A stretch of DNA of 64,000 nt from DASWZN01 sp963841635 (GTDB lineage: Bacteria; Acidobacteriota; Terriglobia; Bryobacterales; Bryobacteraceae): positions 2,418,001 to 2,482,000 of the forward strand of contig CAWJDO010000002.1 of NCBI GenBank assembly GCA_963841635.1, read 5' to 3'. The translations under genes were made by a program, and so were the position numbers. The notes under the pieces were generated by a model. The model was given only the letters and a program-made list of their open reading frames with translations. It was not told where the DNA came from and did no database searches. This document shows positions 40,443 through 50,428 of this stretch, in pieces (the stretch's first letter is position 1; the number at the start of each line of letters is the position of its first letter).

Positions 40443-42737
40443 CTACTGGCGCCGTGCCCTCTCACGCTCCACCGCGGCGATTCGCGCCCGGACCTCATCG
40501 AGATACCCGGCGTTCTCACCGCTGGTTGGGTCGGCGCGGCCGAGTTCCTGGTAGATGGCGAGGGCCTCGTGGTTGGCCTCCATGGCCTCGCTCCGGCGGC
40601 CGGCTTCGCCCAGAATCGCGCCGAGTTTGTTGTAGACGCCGGCGACATCGCGCCGGGCCTCCAGATTCTGAGGGTCGCGATCGGCTATCCGCCGGAACCC
40701 GTCGAGCGCCTCGCGCTCGTCGCGCAGGGCGCCGGCCAGGTCACGGCAGCAGTTCCAGCGGAGCAGGCCGATGTCGGCCAAGCCATCCGGCAGCTTTCGG
40801 AGAACCCCCTGGCGGGCGTCTGCCGTGGCCAACTGGCGGTTGATGGCATCGCCGGCAAGCGAGGACTCCAGTGCCAGGCGGCCGTAGGAAGTGTCACCGG
40901 TGCGGTCCTCCAGTTCCCGCAGCGCATATCCAACATTGAAATAACTTGCCGAGAGCCTGATTTGCCACCGCGCACCCGGTTGCGGGCCGAAGGCGGTTTG
41001 AATCGCCAGCGATTTCCGATACGTGGCCAGCGCCTGTTGGAAGCCCGCGACACTCCCGGCTTGCGCGGCCGCGGCGTACTGGGCTTGTCCGAGGCGGGTG
41101 TAGGCCTGCGCCAACTTCTCCGCCAGGATCAGGCTTTGCGGGTCGCGCGCACTCAAAGCCCCAGCCAGCAAGATGGCCCGGCGCGCGGCCGCAATTGCGT
41201 CATCGGCCTTGTTTTGGCGCACCAGGATTGCGCTAACGCTCATGTAAGCCTCGCTCAGCTGGTCTTGAATTGCCGCATCGCCAGGGTGGCGAATCAATTC
41301 CATATCGAGCAGGGCTTGTCCTTTGCGGTAATTCTCGAGCGCGCCGGCCGTGTCTCCGAGGTTGGCGACGTACGGCCTGCCCTGCACGTCGCCGAGACGC
41401 AAGTAGGCCTGCGCCAGTTCGCGCCGAAGTGAAGAATCGTTGGCCGCGTCCCGGGCCAGGCTGTCCATATATTTCTGCGCGCGGCTCACCACCAGGCGCC
41501 GAGCCGATACCGAACCGGGCAGCGCCGTGATGGAATCGTACACCTCGAAGAGGAGGGAGCCCGCCAGGCTGCGCAGTTCGTTGAACCGGCGCTCGGCCCG
41601 GCGGGATTGTGCCACAGAGGTCACCACGCCCCCGATAACAGCCAGCGTCAGGGCGGCCGTGATGGCCACGGAGGCCTTGTGTCGGGCGCAGAACCGGGCG
41701 GCGTGATACAACCGCGACGGCGGGCGCGCCAGAACCGACCGGCATTCGAGGAAGCGGCCTACATCGGCCGACATCTCTTCGGCGGAAGCGTAGCGGCGAG
41801 CCGGCTCTTTCGAGAGGGCTTTTAGCACGATTGCGTCCAGGTCCGCGGAGATACTCGGTCCTAGTTTGCTGGGAGGGGGCGGATCGGCGACGGCGATGCG
41901 GCGTATGATCTCGGCCGGAGTGCCGGCGGATTGGGGGTTCTTTCCGGTTAGCAGTTCATACAACAGCAACCCCAGGGCATAGATGTCGCTGGCTAGTGTC
42001 AGGCGGTCTCCGCGAACCTGCTCCGGACTGGCACAGGAAAGCGTCATGGGATGCAGCATGGTGGTGACCGCATCCCCTGCCGCCGCATCGTCGGCAAGCC
42101 GGGCGATGCCAAAGTCGAGAACCTTCACCTGGCCATCGGAGGTGACCAGGATGTTCTGTGGCTTCAGATCGCGATGAAGAATCAGGTTCTGGTGGGCGTA
42201 CTGGATGGCAGAACAAATCGCCTGGAACAGCCTCAGCCGATCCCGAATGGATATGCCGCCTTCGAGGCAGTACTCGGTCACGGGCCTGCCGGATACAAGC
42301 TCCATCACCAGATAACGCTGGCCCGCCCACACGCCCCCGTCGATCATGCGGACGACGTTGGGATGATCCAGCAACGCCAGGATCTGCCGCTCCTCGATGA
42401 ACCGCCGCTCGGCTTCGGCGGCGAACAGGCGACCGCCCACCAGCTTGATGGCCACTTCGCGCTGAAATTCGCCGTCGGCGCGCCGGGCCCGGTGGACCAC
42501 CCCCATGCCGCCCCGGCCAATCTCTTCGAGGAGCACGTATGGGCCGAGGTGCTCGCCGTCCCGAGGGGCGTGTTCTAAACCCGCCAGGAACGGTCCCGCG
42601 GCTTGATGTGCCGCCACGAGAGAGGCCACCTCGGCACGGATGGCCTCGGGCAGGCTATCCAGCAAGGTTGCGCGCTCCGGTGCTTCCAGTTCGAGTACTT
42701 TGTTGAAGGCTTCGCGGATCTCGTTCAGGGCGCTCAC
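40443..42737 (-). CDS. Membrane Ser/Thr protein kinase with TPR sensor domain
   Basis: A 764-residue Hanks-type kinase started at GTG 42737. Residues ~65-340 are the kinase: GRGGMGVV loop, Lys98, HRDLKPQN with Asp190 and DFG at 208-210, all intact. One transmembrane helix follows (ASVAITAALTLAVIGGVV, about 357-375), then TPR helices to the end, some probably outside the membrane. Such kinases are abundant in Acidobacteriota and often lie beside Sigma70_ECF factors; one is at 48904. It is divergent from the RCC1/DUF11 giant gene, which may be a target of the same circuit. Confidence 0.9.
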   Translation of the reverse strand: MSALNEIREAFNKVLELEAPERATLLDSLPEAIRAEVASLVAAHQAAGPFLAGLEHAPRDGEHLGPYVLLEEIGRGGMGVVHRARRADGEFQREVAIKLVGGRLFAAEAERRFIEERQILALLDHPNVVRMIDGGVWAGQRYLVMELVSGRPVTEYCLEGGISIRDRLRLFQAICSAIQYAHQNLILHRDLKPQNILVTSDGQVKVLDFGIARLADDAAAGDAVTTMLHPMTLSCASPEQVRGDRLTLASDIYALGLLLYELLTGKNPQSAGTPAEIIRRIAVADPPPPSKLGPSISADLDAIVLKALSKEPARRYASAEEMSADVGRFLECRSVLARPPSRLYHAARFCARHKASVAITAALTLAVIGGVVTSVAQSRRAERRFNELRSLAGSLLFEVYDSITALPGSVSARRLVVSRAQKYMDSLARDAANDSSLRRELAQAYLRLGDVQGRPYVANLGDTAGALENYRKGQALLDMELIRHPGDAAIQDQLSEAYMSVSAILVRQNKADDAIAAARRAILLAGALSARDPQSLILAEKLAQAYTRLGQAQYAAAAQAGSVAGFQQALATYRKSLAIQTAFGPQPGARWQIRLSASYFNVGYALRELEDRTGDTSYGRLALESSLAGDAINRQLATADARQGVLRKLPDGLADIGLLRWNCCRDLAGALRDEREALDGFRRIADRDPQNLEARRDVAGVYNKLGAILGEAGRRSEAMEANHEALAIYQELGRADPTSGENAGYLDEVRARIAAVERERARRQ

Positions 42738-42857
42738 AGGGACTCTGGTTCAGTATGGGTCCACCTCGGAATTCTGTCTTTGACGTAATTCGGCGAAGTT
42801 TGACGCCACTATAGGCAGAACGCGTCTCCGATCGAGACGCCTGGGGGGCTGGATCGT

Positions 42858-45800
42858 ATGGGCTGGAACTCACGTTTCACATTGGTCGCCGCAGCGGTGA
42901 CCCTGTTCGCCACTGTTCCTCTAGGGGCGCAGACCGCCTATTCCGTATCGGTTGGGGAAGGCGGCTTCAATGTAGGGCCTTGCACCGCCATGGACCCGAA
43001 TGCCATCACCACAGGTGTAAGCGGGAGCGCGCCCGTTTCGGCGGCCGTGACCTGCGGGCCCAACGGGGGAACCATACACTCCAGCGGCTTCTCGAATCAA
43101 GGGCAAATTGGCGGCGCGGTGTCTGCGAGCGAGTCCCTCGGGGGCCCGGGCGGCGCCACGAGCAGCTTCAATACACACGTCGTCTTCAGCAAGATTGGCG
43201 ACCCAGCGTCGCAGGATCTGATCGGCATCGCGCTCAGTTTCAACATCCTGGGCCAAGCCGCGGTGGTTGGCTCGGCCAACGGGGGTTGGCATGCCACGCT
43301 GAGTCTGGGCAGCAACGATTACAACTTCTCCACATCGATAGACACCTCTGTGGCCCCTACCCATGGCGCGAACACCTTGTCGTTCACCAGCGGTGGTGAG
43401 ACATTCGGAGCGGGCACCGACATCGTTTCCGGCACTCTGACCACGCCGGTCCTCCCTGGTGTCGGGCTGAACATGCCTGTTCTCGTAAAAGTCGCACTGA
43501 ACACGTCGGGATTCGGGAATCCGGGAACGTTTACCAGCAGTTTCGCTCTTTCCTGTCTGGTTGGCGTGGATGTGTTCACGCTTCCGCCCGGCTATACCGC
43601 TAACGACCCGGATATCTTCCTGGTCAACAATCGCTGTGTGCCGCCGGCGGTCTACACATGGGGCAGCAATAACCGCGGCCAATTGGGCAACGGGACAACC
43701 GCGGATAGCAGCGTTCCGGTCCAGGTAGTCAGCCCGAACGGCAGCGGGTCGTTGGACGGCGTAATCGCGGTCTCCGGAGGTGGATCTCACAGCCTGGCGC
43801 TGACGAATACGGGTGCGGTCTACGCCTGGGGCGACAACTCGGCCGGCCAACTCGGAGTCGGGAGCGCAACGGCATCGAGCTCCACGCCGGTTCAGGTGAG
43901 TTTCGGCAGCGGCAAGCCGGTTGCGATCGCGGCGGGGAAAAACCACAGCCTCGCATTGATGGACGACGGCACTGTCTATTCCTGGGGCGGCAACCTCAAC
44001 GGCCAGCCGGGCGATGGCGGCTCCAGCGCCAACGTATTCACCCCGGTCCTCGTGATGGGTCCCGATGGGATCAACCCACTGAAAGGGATTGTCGCCATCG
44101 CTGCCGGAAACCAGTTCAGCCTGGCGCTGGCGCACGATAACACCGTGTACGCCTGGGGAACGAACCTCCGGGGCGAATTGGGCAACGGAAGTGCCAGCGA
44201 CCACGTGAGCTTGCCCGCGCAGGTAGTGGGGCCGGGCAACAGCGGGACCCTCGGCAGCGTGATTGGGATCTCAGCCAGCCAATCCGCGGGTCACTCTCTC
44301 GCCGTGACGAATACCTCACTGGTCTATGCCTGGGGCGAAGACCAGGACGGCGAACTCGGCAACGGTGCCACCGGCACATTCTCCTCTTTTCCCGCGCTGG
44401 TGGAGGGTCTGAACGGGTCGGGGTTTTTGGGCGCCATCAACGCAGTGGCGGCTGGAGGGATGCACAGCCTGGCCTTGTCGAGTTCGGGAAACGTCGACTC
44501 TTTCGGCTATAACCTCGATAACGAACTTGGGAACGGCTCCACTTCTGGCCAATCCGCGCCGATGAGCGTACTGGGGCCCGGCGGCGCGGGAATCCTCGGC
44601 GGAATTTCGGCAATCCAGGGTGGGGGGCTTCACTCTTTGGGCATCGCCACCACCGGCGTCCTCTACGCCTGGGGAGCGGCCACGAATGGACAACTGGGCA
44701 ATGGCACTACCGCCAGCGGCAGCGGTGCGACGCCGGTCGAAGTCCTGGGGTTGGGCGGGGTCGGCTTCTTGCAGAGCGTATCCGCGGTGGCGGGTGGAGG
44801 GCTGCATAGTCTGGCCCTGGTCGGGGCCGTGCCTGTCTCGACAGCCGGCACCAGCACCACCATCGGCGCACCGGCGATTACCTATGGCGCGGACGGCAGC
44901 GTGACGGTCACCGTTACCGCCAGTTCCGGGCAGGCCGTGCCCACCGGAAGCGTGTCGCTGGCCGTCGACGGCGGGACTCCCGTGTCGATGCCACTCAGCT
45001 CTGTTTCCGGCGTCAGTTCCGCGGCGACCTTTACACTCACCAAACCCGCGGCCGGCACGTCTGCGCTGGCGGCAAGCTATGCGGGAGACACAGGCTTTTC
45101 GGCCAGTAGCGCCACGGGCTCGCTCACCGTGAATCAGGCGAGTCTCACGGTGACAGCGGACAACCAGCAAAAGCTCGTCGGGCAGGCGAATCCAGCCCTG
45201 ACGTTTACCCCAACCGGCCTGGTCGGGGGCGATACCGCCGCCACGGCGTTCACCACACCGCCGAGCTGCGTAACCACAGCCGTGCCGAATAGCCCGGTGG
45301 GGACTTATCCGATCACCTGTTCGGGCGCGGTCGCGCCGAACTACACGGTTGCGTACTCTCCTGGCGTCTTGACAGTCAACGCGGCTCCCGACCTGACGAT
45401 TTCCAAGACCCATTCCGGCAACTTCTCGCAAGGGCAGACCGGCGCAACTTATTCGATCGCTGTGACCAACGTCGGCGGCGCGGCGACCGCCGGAACGGTA
45501 ACCGTAGTCGACGCGCTGCCCGCCGGGTTGGCGGCAACCGCGATGTCGGGACCGGGCTGGACCTGTTCCGTGGCCACCCTGACCTGCACGACCGCCGCTG
45601 TCGCCCCGGCAGCTGGGGGCTATCCCGCAATCACCCTGACGGTGAATGTCGCCTCGAACGCTCCGGCTTCGGTGACCAACATCGCCACGGTTTCCGGTGG
45701 CGGCGAAGTCAATACCGCCGACGACACGGCCAGCGATCCGACCATGATCGGCGCCGGCGTTCCCGATCTGACCGTCTCCAAAACCCACAGCGGGAACTTC

Positions 45801-48770
45801 ACCGCCGGACAGGTCGGCGCCACCTACACGATCACGGTGACCAACGTCGGCACCGGGCCCACGGTCGGCACCGTGACCGCCGGCGATATTATGCCCGGGG
45901 CGCTGAACCCAGCCTCGATGGCGGGCACCGGCTGGAACTGCAATCTGGTTAACGCGCAGGCGCCGTTCTGCACGCGCAGCGACGCTTTGCCGCCAGGCAG
46001 CAGCTACCCGGCCATCACCCTGACGGTGAATGTGGGCGCGGGAGTCTCCGCGTCGTTTACCAACATCGCCACGGTTTCCGGCGGTGGCGAAGTCAACACG
46101 GCCAACGACACGGCAAGCGATCCCACGACGCTCGCCCAGGTTCCCGATCTGTTTGTACTCAAAACCCACCTCGGAAACTTCACGGCTGGACAGACCGGCG
46201 CTACGTATACGATCCAGGTTAACAACCTTGGCAACGCGCCCACGACCGGCACCGTTACGGTGATCGACGCGCTGCCTGCCGGGTTGACGGCAACCGCGAT
46301 GTCGGGCACGGGCTGGAACTGCACGTTGGCGAACCTGACCTGCACGCGTAGCGACGCCCTGGCGGCACAAGGCGTCTATCCAACCATCGCGCTGACCGTG
46401 AATGTCGCCTCCAACGCTCCGGCTTCCGTGCTCAATAAGGTCACCGTGTCCGGCGGCGGCGAAGTCAACACCGCCAACGACTCGTATTCCGATCCGACCA
46501 CGATCGGCGCCGGCGTTCCCGATCTGACCGTCTCCAAAACCCACAGCGGGAACTTCACCGCCGGACAGGTCGGCGCCACCTACACGATCACGGTGACCAA
46601 CGTCGGCACCGGGCCCACGGCCGGCATCGTGACCGCCAGCGATATTATGCCCGGGGCGCTGAACCCAGCCTCGATGGCGGGTACCGGCTGGAGTTGCAAT
46701 CTGGTTAACGCGGCGGCGCCGTTCTGCACGCGCAGCGACGCTTTGGCGGCAGGCAGCAGCTACCCGGCCATCACCCTGACGGTGAATGTGGGTGTGGGAA
46801 CCTCCGCGTCGTTTACCAACATCGCCACGGTTTCCGGCGGTGGCGAAGTCAACACGGCCAATGACACGGCCAGCGATCCGACGACGCTCGCCCAGGTTCC
46901 CGATCTGGTTATAATCTCAAACCACGTCGGAACCTTCACGGCCGGACAGACCGGCGCTACCTATACGATCCAGGTGAACAACCTTGGCAACGCGCCCACG
47001 ACCGGCACCGTTACGGTGATCGACGCGCTGCCTGCCGGGTTGACGGCAACCGCGATGTCGGGCACGGGCTGGAACTGCACGTTGGCGAACCTGACCTGCA
47101 CGCGTAGCGACGCCCTGGCGGCACAAGGCGTCTATCCAACCATCGCGCTGACCGTGAATGTCGCCTCCAACGCTCCGGCTTCCGTGCTCAATAAGGTCAC
47201 CGTGTCCGGCGGCGGCGAAGTCAACACCGCCAACGACTCGTATTCCGATCCGACCACGATCGGCGCCGGCGTTCCCGATCTGACCGTCTCCAAAACCCAC
47301 AGCGGGAACTTCACCGCCGGACAGGTCGGCGCCACCTACACGATCACGGTGACCAACGTCGGCACCGGGCCCACGGCCGGCATCGTGACCGCCAGCGATA
47401 TTATGCCCGGGGCGCTGAACCCAGCCTCGATGGCGGGTACCGGCTGGAGTTGCAATCTGGTTAACGCGGCGGCGCCGTTCTGCACGCGCAGCGACGCTTT
47501 GGCGGCAGGCAGCAGCTACCCGGCCATCACCCTGACGGTGAATGTGGGTGTGGGAACCTCCGCGTCGTTTACCAACATCGCCACGGTTTCCGGCGGTGGC
47601 GAAGTCAACACGGCCAACGACACGGCAAGCGATCCCACGACGCTCGCCCAGGTTCCCGATCTGTTTGTACTCAAAACCCACCTCGGAAACTTCACGGCTG
47701 GACAGACCGGCGCTACCTATACGATCCAGGTTAACAACCTTGGCAACGCGCCCACGACCGGCACCGTTACGGTGATCGACGCGCTGCCTGCCGGGTTGAC
47801 GGCAACCGCGATGTCGGGCACGGGCTGGAACTGCACGTTGGCGAACCTGACCTGCACGCGTGGCGACGCCCTGGCGGCACAAGGCGTCTATCCAACCATC
47901 GCGCTGACCGTGAACGTCGCCTCCAACGCTCCGGCTTCCGTGCTCAATAAGGTCACCGTGTCTGGCGGCGGCGAAGTCAACACCGCCAACGACTCGTATT
48001 CCGATCCGACCACGATCGGCGCCGGCGTTCCCGATCTGACCGTCTCCAAAACCCACAGCGGGAACCTCACCTCCGGACAGGTCGGCGCCACCTACACGAT
48101 CACGGTGACCAACGTCGGCACCGGGCCCACGGTCGGCACCGTGACCGCCGGCGATGTGATGCCCGGGGCGCTGACGGCACTCTCGATGGCAGGCGCCGGC
48201 TGGAACTGCAATCTGGCGAATCTGACCTGCACGCGCAGCAACACACTCGGGGGCGGGGGCAGTTATCCGGCGATCAGGGTGATCGTACGGGTCGCCTCGA
48301 ACGCTCCGGCGTCCCTGACCAACATCGCCACGGTTTCCGGCGGTGGCGAAGTCAACACGGCCAACAACGAGGCGAGCGATCCGTCCACGATCGTCCCGGC
48401 TCCCGATCTAAGGATCGTCGCAACCCATGTGGGGAATCTGTCCAAGGGACAGCAGGGGGCCATGTATAACATCGCGGTCAGTAACGTCGGCGGTGCGCCC
48501 ACAACGGGGGCTGTGACCGTTGTCGATGTCCTACCTGCGAGTCTAAGCGCGGTCGCGCTGTCCGGCAGCGGCTGGAACTGCACCTTGACGACGAGGAGTT
48601 GCACGCGCCACGACGCGCTGGCTCCCGGCTCCAGCTACCCGGCGATCGTCTTCACGGTGAACGTGGCAGCGAATGCCGTCTCTCCGCTGACCAATACCGC
48701 CGTGCTGTCGGACGCACGAGACGCGAATCTGCTAAACAACATCTCGACGGATACGGTGGTGCTCCCCTGA
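42858..48770 (+). CDS. Giant secreted RCC1 / Ig-like / DUF11 repeat protein
   Basis: A 1970-residue protein with a signal peptide (FTLVAAAVTLFATVPLGAQ). Residues ~25-255 are an unrecognised beta-rich domain. Residues ~265-660 hold seven RCC1 propeller repeats (VYTWGSNNRGQLGNGTT and variants). An Ig-like domain (~665-765) and an MBG-like domain (~767-845) follow, then nine DUF11 domains of ~126 residues (PDLTVSKTHSGNFTAGQVG type) to the end. No sortase motif, transmembrane anchor or type IX sorting domain is visible at the C-terminus. It is probably a surface or secreted adhesin-like protein. DUF11 domains 2-8 are nearly identical as DNA. Confidence 0.88.
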   Translation: MGWNSRFTLVAAAVTLFATVPLGAQTAYSVSVGEGGFNVGPCTAMDPNAITTGVSGSAPVSAAVTCGPNGGTIHSSGFSNQGQIGGAVSASESLGGPGGATSSFNTHVVFSKIGDPASQDLIGIALSFNILGQAAVVGSANGGWHATLSLGSNDYNFSTSIDTSVAPTHGANTLSFTSGGETFGAGTDIVSGTLTTPVLPGVGLNMPVLVKVALNTSGFGNPGTFTSSFALSCLVGVDVFTLPPGYTANDPDIFLVNNRCVPPAVYTWGSNNRGQLGNGTTADSSVPVQVVSPNGSGSLDGVIAVSGGGSHSLALTNTGAVYAWGDNSAGQLGVGSATASSSTPVQVSFGSGKPVAIAAGKNHSLALMDDGTVYSWGGNLNGQPGDGGSSANVFTPVLVMGPDGINPLKGIVAIAAGNQFSLALAHDNTVYAWGTNLRGELGNGSASDHVSLPAQVVGPGNSGTLGSVIGISASQSAGHSLAVTNTSLVYAWGEDQDGELGNGATGTFSSFPALVEGLNGSGFLGAINAVAAGGMHSLALSSSGNVDSFGYNLDNELGNGSTSGQSAPMSVLGPGGAGILGGISAIQGGGLHSLGIATTGVLYAWGAATNGQLGNGTTASGSGATPVEVLGLGGVGFLQSVSAVAGGGLHSLALVGAVPVSTAGTSTTIGAPAITYGADGSVTVTVTASSGQAVPTGSVSLAVDGGTPVSMPLSSVSGVSSAATFTLTKPAAGTSALAASYAGDTGFSASSATGSLTVNQASLTVTADNQQKLVGQANPALTFTPTGLVGGDTAATAFTTPPSCVTTAVPNSPVGTYPITCSGAVAPNYTVAYSPGVLTVNAAPDLTISKTHSGNFSQGQTGATYSIAVTNVGGAATAGTVTVVDALPAGLAATAMSGPGWTCSVATLTCTTAAVAPAAGGYPAITLTVNVASNAPASVTNIATVSGGGEVNTADDTASDPTMIGAGVPDLTVSKTHSGNFTAGQVGATYTITVTNVGTGPTVGTVTAGDIMPGALNPASMAGTGWNCNLVNAQAPFCTRSDALPPGSSYPAITLTVNVGAGVSASFTNIATVSGGGEVNTANDTASDPTTLAQVPDLFVLKTHLGNFTAGQTGATYTIQVNNLGNAPTTGTVTVIDALPAGLTATAMSGTGWNCTLANLTCTRSDALAAQGVYPTIALTVNVASNAPASVLNKVTVSGGGEVNTANDSYSDPTTIGAGVPDLTVSKTHSGNFTAGQVGATYTITVTNVGTGPTAGIVTASDIMPGALNPASMAGTGWSCNLVNAAAPFCTRSDALAAGSSYPAITLTVNVGVGTSASFTNIATVSGGGEVNTANDTASDPTTLAQVPDLVIISNHVGTFTAGQTGATYTIQVNNLGNAPTTGTVTVIDALPAGLTATAMSGTGWNCTLANLTCTRSDALAAQGVYPTIALTVNVASNAPASVLNKVTVSGGGEVNTANDSYSDPTTIGAGVPDLTVSKTHSGNFTAGQVGATYTITVTNVGTGPTAGIVTASDIMPGALNPASMAGTGWSCNLVNAAAPFCTRSDALAAGSSYPAITLTVNVGVGTSASFTNIATVSGGGEVNTANDTASDPTTLAQVPDLFVLKTHLGNFTAGQTGATYTIQVNNLGNAPTTGTVTVIDALPAGLTATAMSGTGWNCTLANLTCTRGDALAAQGVYPTIALTVNVASNAPASVLNKVTVSGGGEVNTANDSYSDPTTIGAGVPDLTVSKTHSGNLTSGQVGATYTITVTNVGTGPTVGTVTAGDVMPGALTALSMAGAGWNCNLANLTCTRSNTLGGGGSYPAIRVIVRVASNAPASLTNIATVSGGGEVNTANNEASDPSTIVPAPDLRIVATHVGNLSKGQQGAMYNIAVSNVGGAPTTGAVTVVDVLPASLSAVALSGSGWNCTLTTRSCTRHDALAPGSSYPAIVFTVNVAANAVSPLTNTAVLSDARDANLLNNISTDTVVLP
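45762..48410 (+). repeat. 756-bp tandem DNA repeat, about 3.5 copies
   Basis: The unit encodes two DUF11 domains. CCCGATCTGACCGTCTCC recurs at 45762, 46518, 47274 and about 48030, and the alternate domain begins at 46143, 46899 and 47655, always 756 bases apart. Copies are nearly identical apart from scattered changes (for example the domain starting at 46899 differs in its first ten codons). This indicates recent duplication or gene conversion. Confidence 0.9.
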
Positions 48771-48903
48771 CGTTTCCATGTGAGTGAGGGGTGCCCTGCC
48801 TAAGCCGTACGAGGCCCTGATCGTGCCATTCAGCAAGGCTGGGGGCGGTACCCGAGCGGCGCGCCCCCTGCGACTTCGCGATGGGCTTCGTGAGGCTTAT
48901 AAC

Positions 48904-49506
48904 CTAGAGCCGTGCTCTGTCCACATCGCCGCTTAGCCGGCGAAAGAGCCAGGCTCGTCCGAAGCCCCACAGCCGTGTGACGGAGGAGGCCGAAGTGCTC
49001 AGCACCTCGGCCGTCTCCTCGATGGATAGACCGCCGAAGTAGCGCAATTCGATAACGCGGGCGGTCTCAGGATCGGCAGAGCTCAACTCCGTCAATGCGT
49101 CGTCCAGTTCGATTACGTCCAAATCCGGCTGGAGCGCCACGGTGACTGCCTTGTCCAAAGGATCGTGCGGCGCGCCGGAGCCTCGCTTTTGCGACAGCCG
49201 TCTACGGGCGTGTTCTACCAGGATCCGCCGCATCGCTTGCGCAGCCGCGCCGAAGAAGTGCGCTCTGCCGCTCCACTGCATGCGATTCTGATTCACCAGC
49301 CTCAGGTAAGCCTCGTGCACCAAGGCCGTGCAATCGAGCGTGAAAACGTGCTGTTCGTTCTGAAGGCTCCGTTGGGCGACGTGCTTGAGATCGCCGTAGA
49401 CCAGCGGCATCAGTTCATCGAATGCCGTTGAGTCGCCCGCGCTCCAGCGGTTCAAGAGGTCGGTGATATCCGGCACGCCCCCATTGTAGATCACCGACTT
49501 TCGCAT
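48904..49506 (-). CDS. ECF-type RNA polymerase sigma factor (Sigma70_ECF family)
   Basis: A 200-residue sigma factor. Region 2 covers residues ~12-85 (DITDLLNRWSAGDSTAFDELMPLVYGDLKHVAQRSL, LVHEAYLRLVNQ, FFGAAAQAMRRILVEHAR) and region 4 residues ~130-190 (VIELRYFGGLSIEETAEVLSTSASSVTRLW). This subgroup is common in Acidobacteriota and Planctomycetes and is often controlled by Ser/Thr kinases instead of an anti-sigma factor; no anti-sigma gene is adjacent. The nearby kinase at 40443 is a candidate partner, with the DUF11 gene between them. Confidence 0.92.
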   Translation of the reverse strand: MRKSVIYNGGVPDITDLLNRWSAGDSTAFDELMPLVYGDLKHVAQRSLQNEQHVFTLDCTALVHEAYLRLVNQNRMQWSGRAHFFGAAAQAMRRILVEHARRRLSQKRGSGAPHDPLDKAVTVALQPDLDVIELDDALTELSSADPETARVIELRYFGGLSIEETAEVLSTSASSVTRLWGFGRAWLFRRLSGDVDRARL

Positions 49507-49573
49507 CGGTTAGACGAAGAGCAACATGGCGGGGCGCTGGCCGACCGGCGAACCGGAGGGAGGAAGCGGCTCG

Positions 49574-50410
49574 TCAAAGAGAACCGGTAGTGGCCGCGGC
49601 CAGTTCATCCGGTATCACACTCTGGCCGGTGTTGAACGCCTCCGTGAATCGATCCAGCCCGTTTGAGCCGCCATTCACCAGGCGGCGCGCGGTGGCCAGG
49701 TCTCCCTGGACCAGGGCGGCCCGGATGCGGTCCTCGCGGCTCTTCAGGAAGCTCGCCAGCAGCTTCGCCGCGGTCTGGGGATCGCTGGCCAGATCCGGAT
49801 TCGCGATGAGCTGATTCCCCAACCCGATCGCCTCGCCATGCTGCTGATAGTTGGCCCGGCCGGTCAGCTGGACGAATCCGCGACCTCTGAAGTTCACCCC
49901 GTCCGGAGGCCCCAGGTTCCCCAGGTCGCTGCGATGGTCGTACAGGTCGAACGGATGCCCGCCGGGCGAGGTATTGAATTTCGATTCGCCCTCCGCGACC
50001 GGCTCGAAGCTCTCCGTCTCCGCCCGGATGGTGCCCAGCGCCATCAACACCATCGGCTTGTCCGCCAGTTGAAAGGAAACCAGCGCGTCCAGCACCGAGG
50101 GCAGATTCGCATCGATGTTCAGCGCCGGCGTGAACGGGAACATCCTAGCCACCAGCTCCGCCGTGACCGCGGGAATCGCCATCGCCGGCTGAGGCGGCAG
50201 CGGACCGCCGAGGCCGAGCGCAGCCGCCGTTTGCGGTCCCACAATACCGTCGGGCGCGATTCCGGCGCTCCTCTGGAATGCCTGGACGGCGCGCTGGGTT
50301 CCCGGCCCGAAGTTGCCGTCGCTACCGCCGGGATCGAAGCCCGCTTTCGAAAGAGCCTGTTGCAGAGCCGTCACGTCCGGGCCCGTGCTGCCAATCTTCA
50401 GGACAGCCAT
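49574..50410 (-). CDS. Peptidoglycan-binding GH19-like hydrolase
   Basis: A 278-residue protein. Residues ~5-65 are a peptidoglycan-binding domain 1 (GSTGPDVTALQQALSKAGFDPGG, GPGTQRAVQAFQRSAG). Residues ~85-265 look like the GH19 chitinase/endolysin fold: ALGTIRAETESFEPVAEG with a probable catalytic glutamate, and FRGRGFVQLTGRANYQQHG. It should cut peptidoglycan or chitin-like polymers. No classical signal peptide is visible, so it may be released by another route or act like an endolysin. It follows the PKD membrane protein gene by 18 bases on the same strand. Confidence 0.82.
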   Translation of the reverse strand: MAVLKIGSTGPDVTALQQALSKAGFDPGGSDGNFGPGTQRAVQAFQRSAGIAPDGIVGPQTAAALGLGGPLPPQPAMAIPAVTAELVARMFPFTPALNIDANLPSVLDALVSFQLADKPMVLMALGTIRAETESFEPVAEGESKFNTSPGGHPFDLYDHRSDLGNLGPPDGVNFRGRGFVQLTGRANYQQHGEAIGLGNQLIANPDLASDPQTAAKLLASFLKSREDRIRAALVQGDLATARRLVNGGSNGLDRFTEAFNTGQSVIPDELAAATTGSL

Positions 50411-50428
50411 TCCTGCTCCTTTCGCCGC

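Noticed and set aside
44316..48056. Long minus-strand frames across the DUF11 region
   Set aside because: They repeat with the same 756-base period as the plus-strand gene and are its mirror images.
45762..48410. Possible CRISPR array
   Set aside because: The repeats are 756 bases long, contiguous and in frame within a gene, with no spacers.
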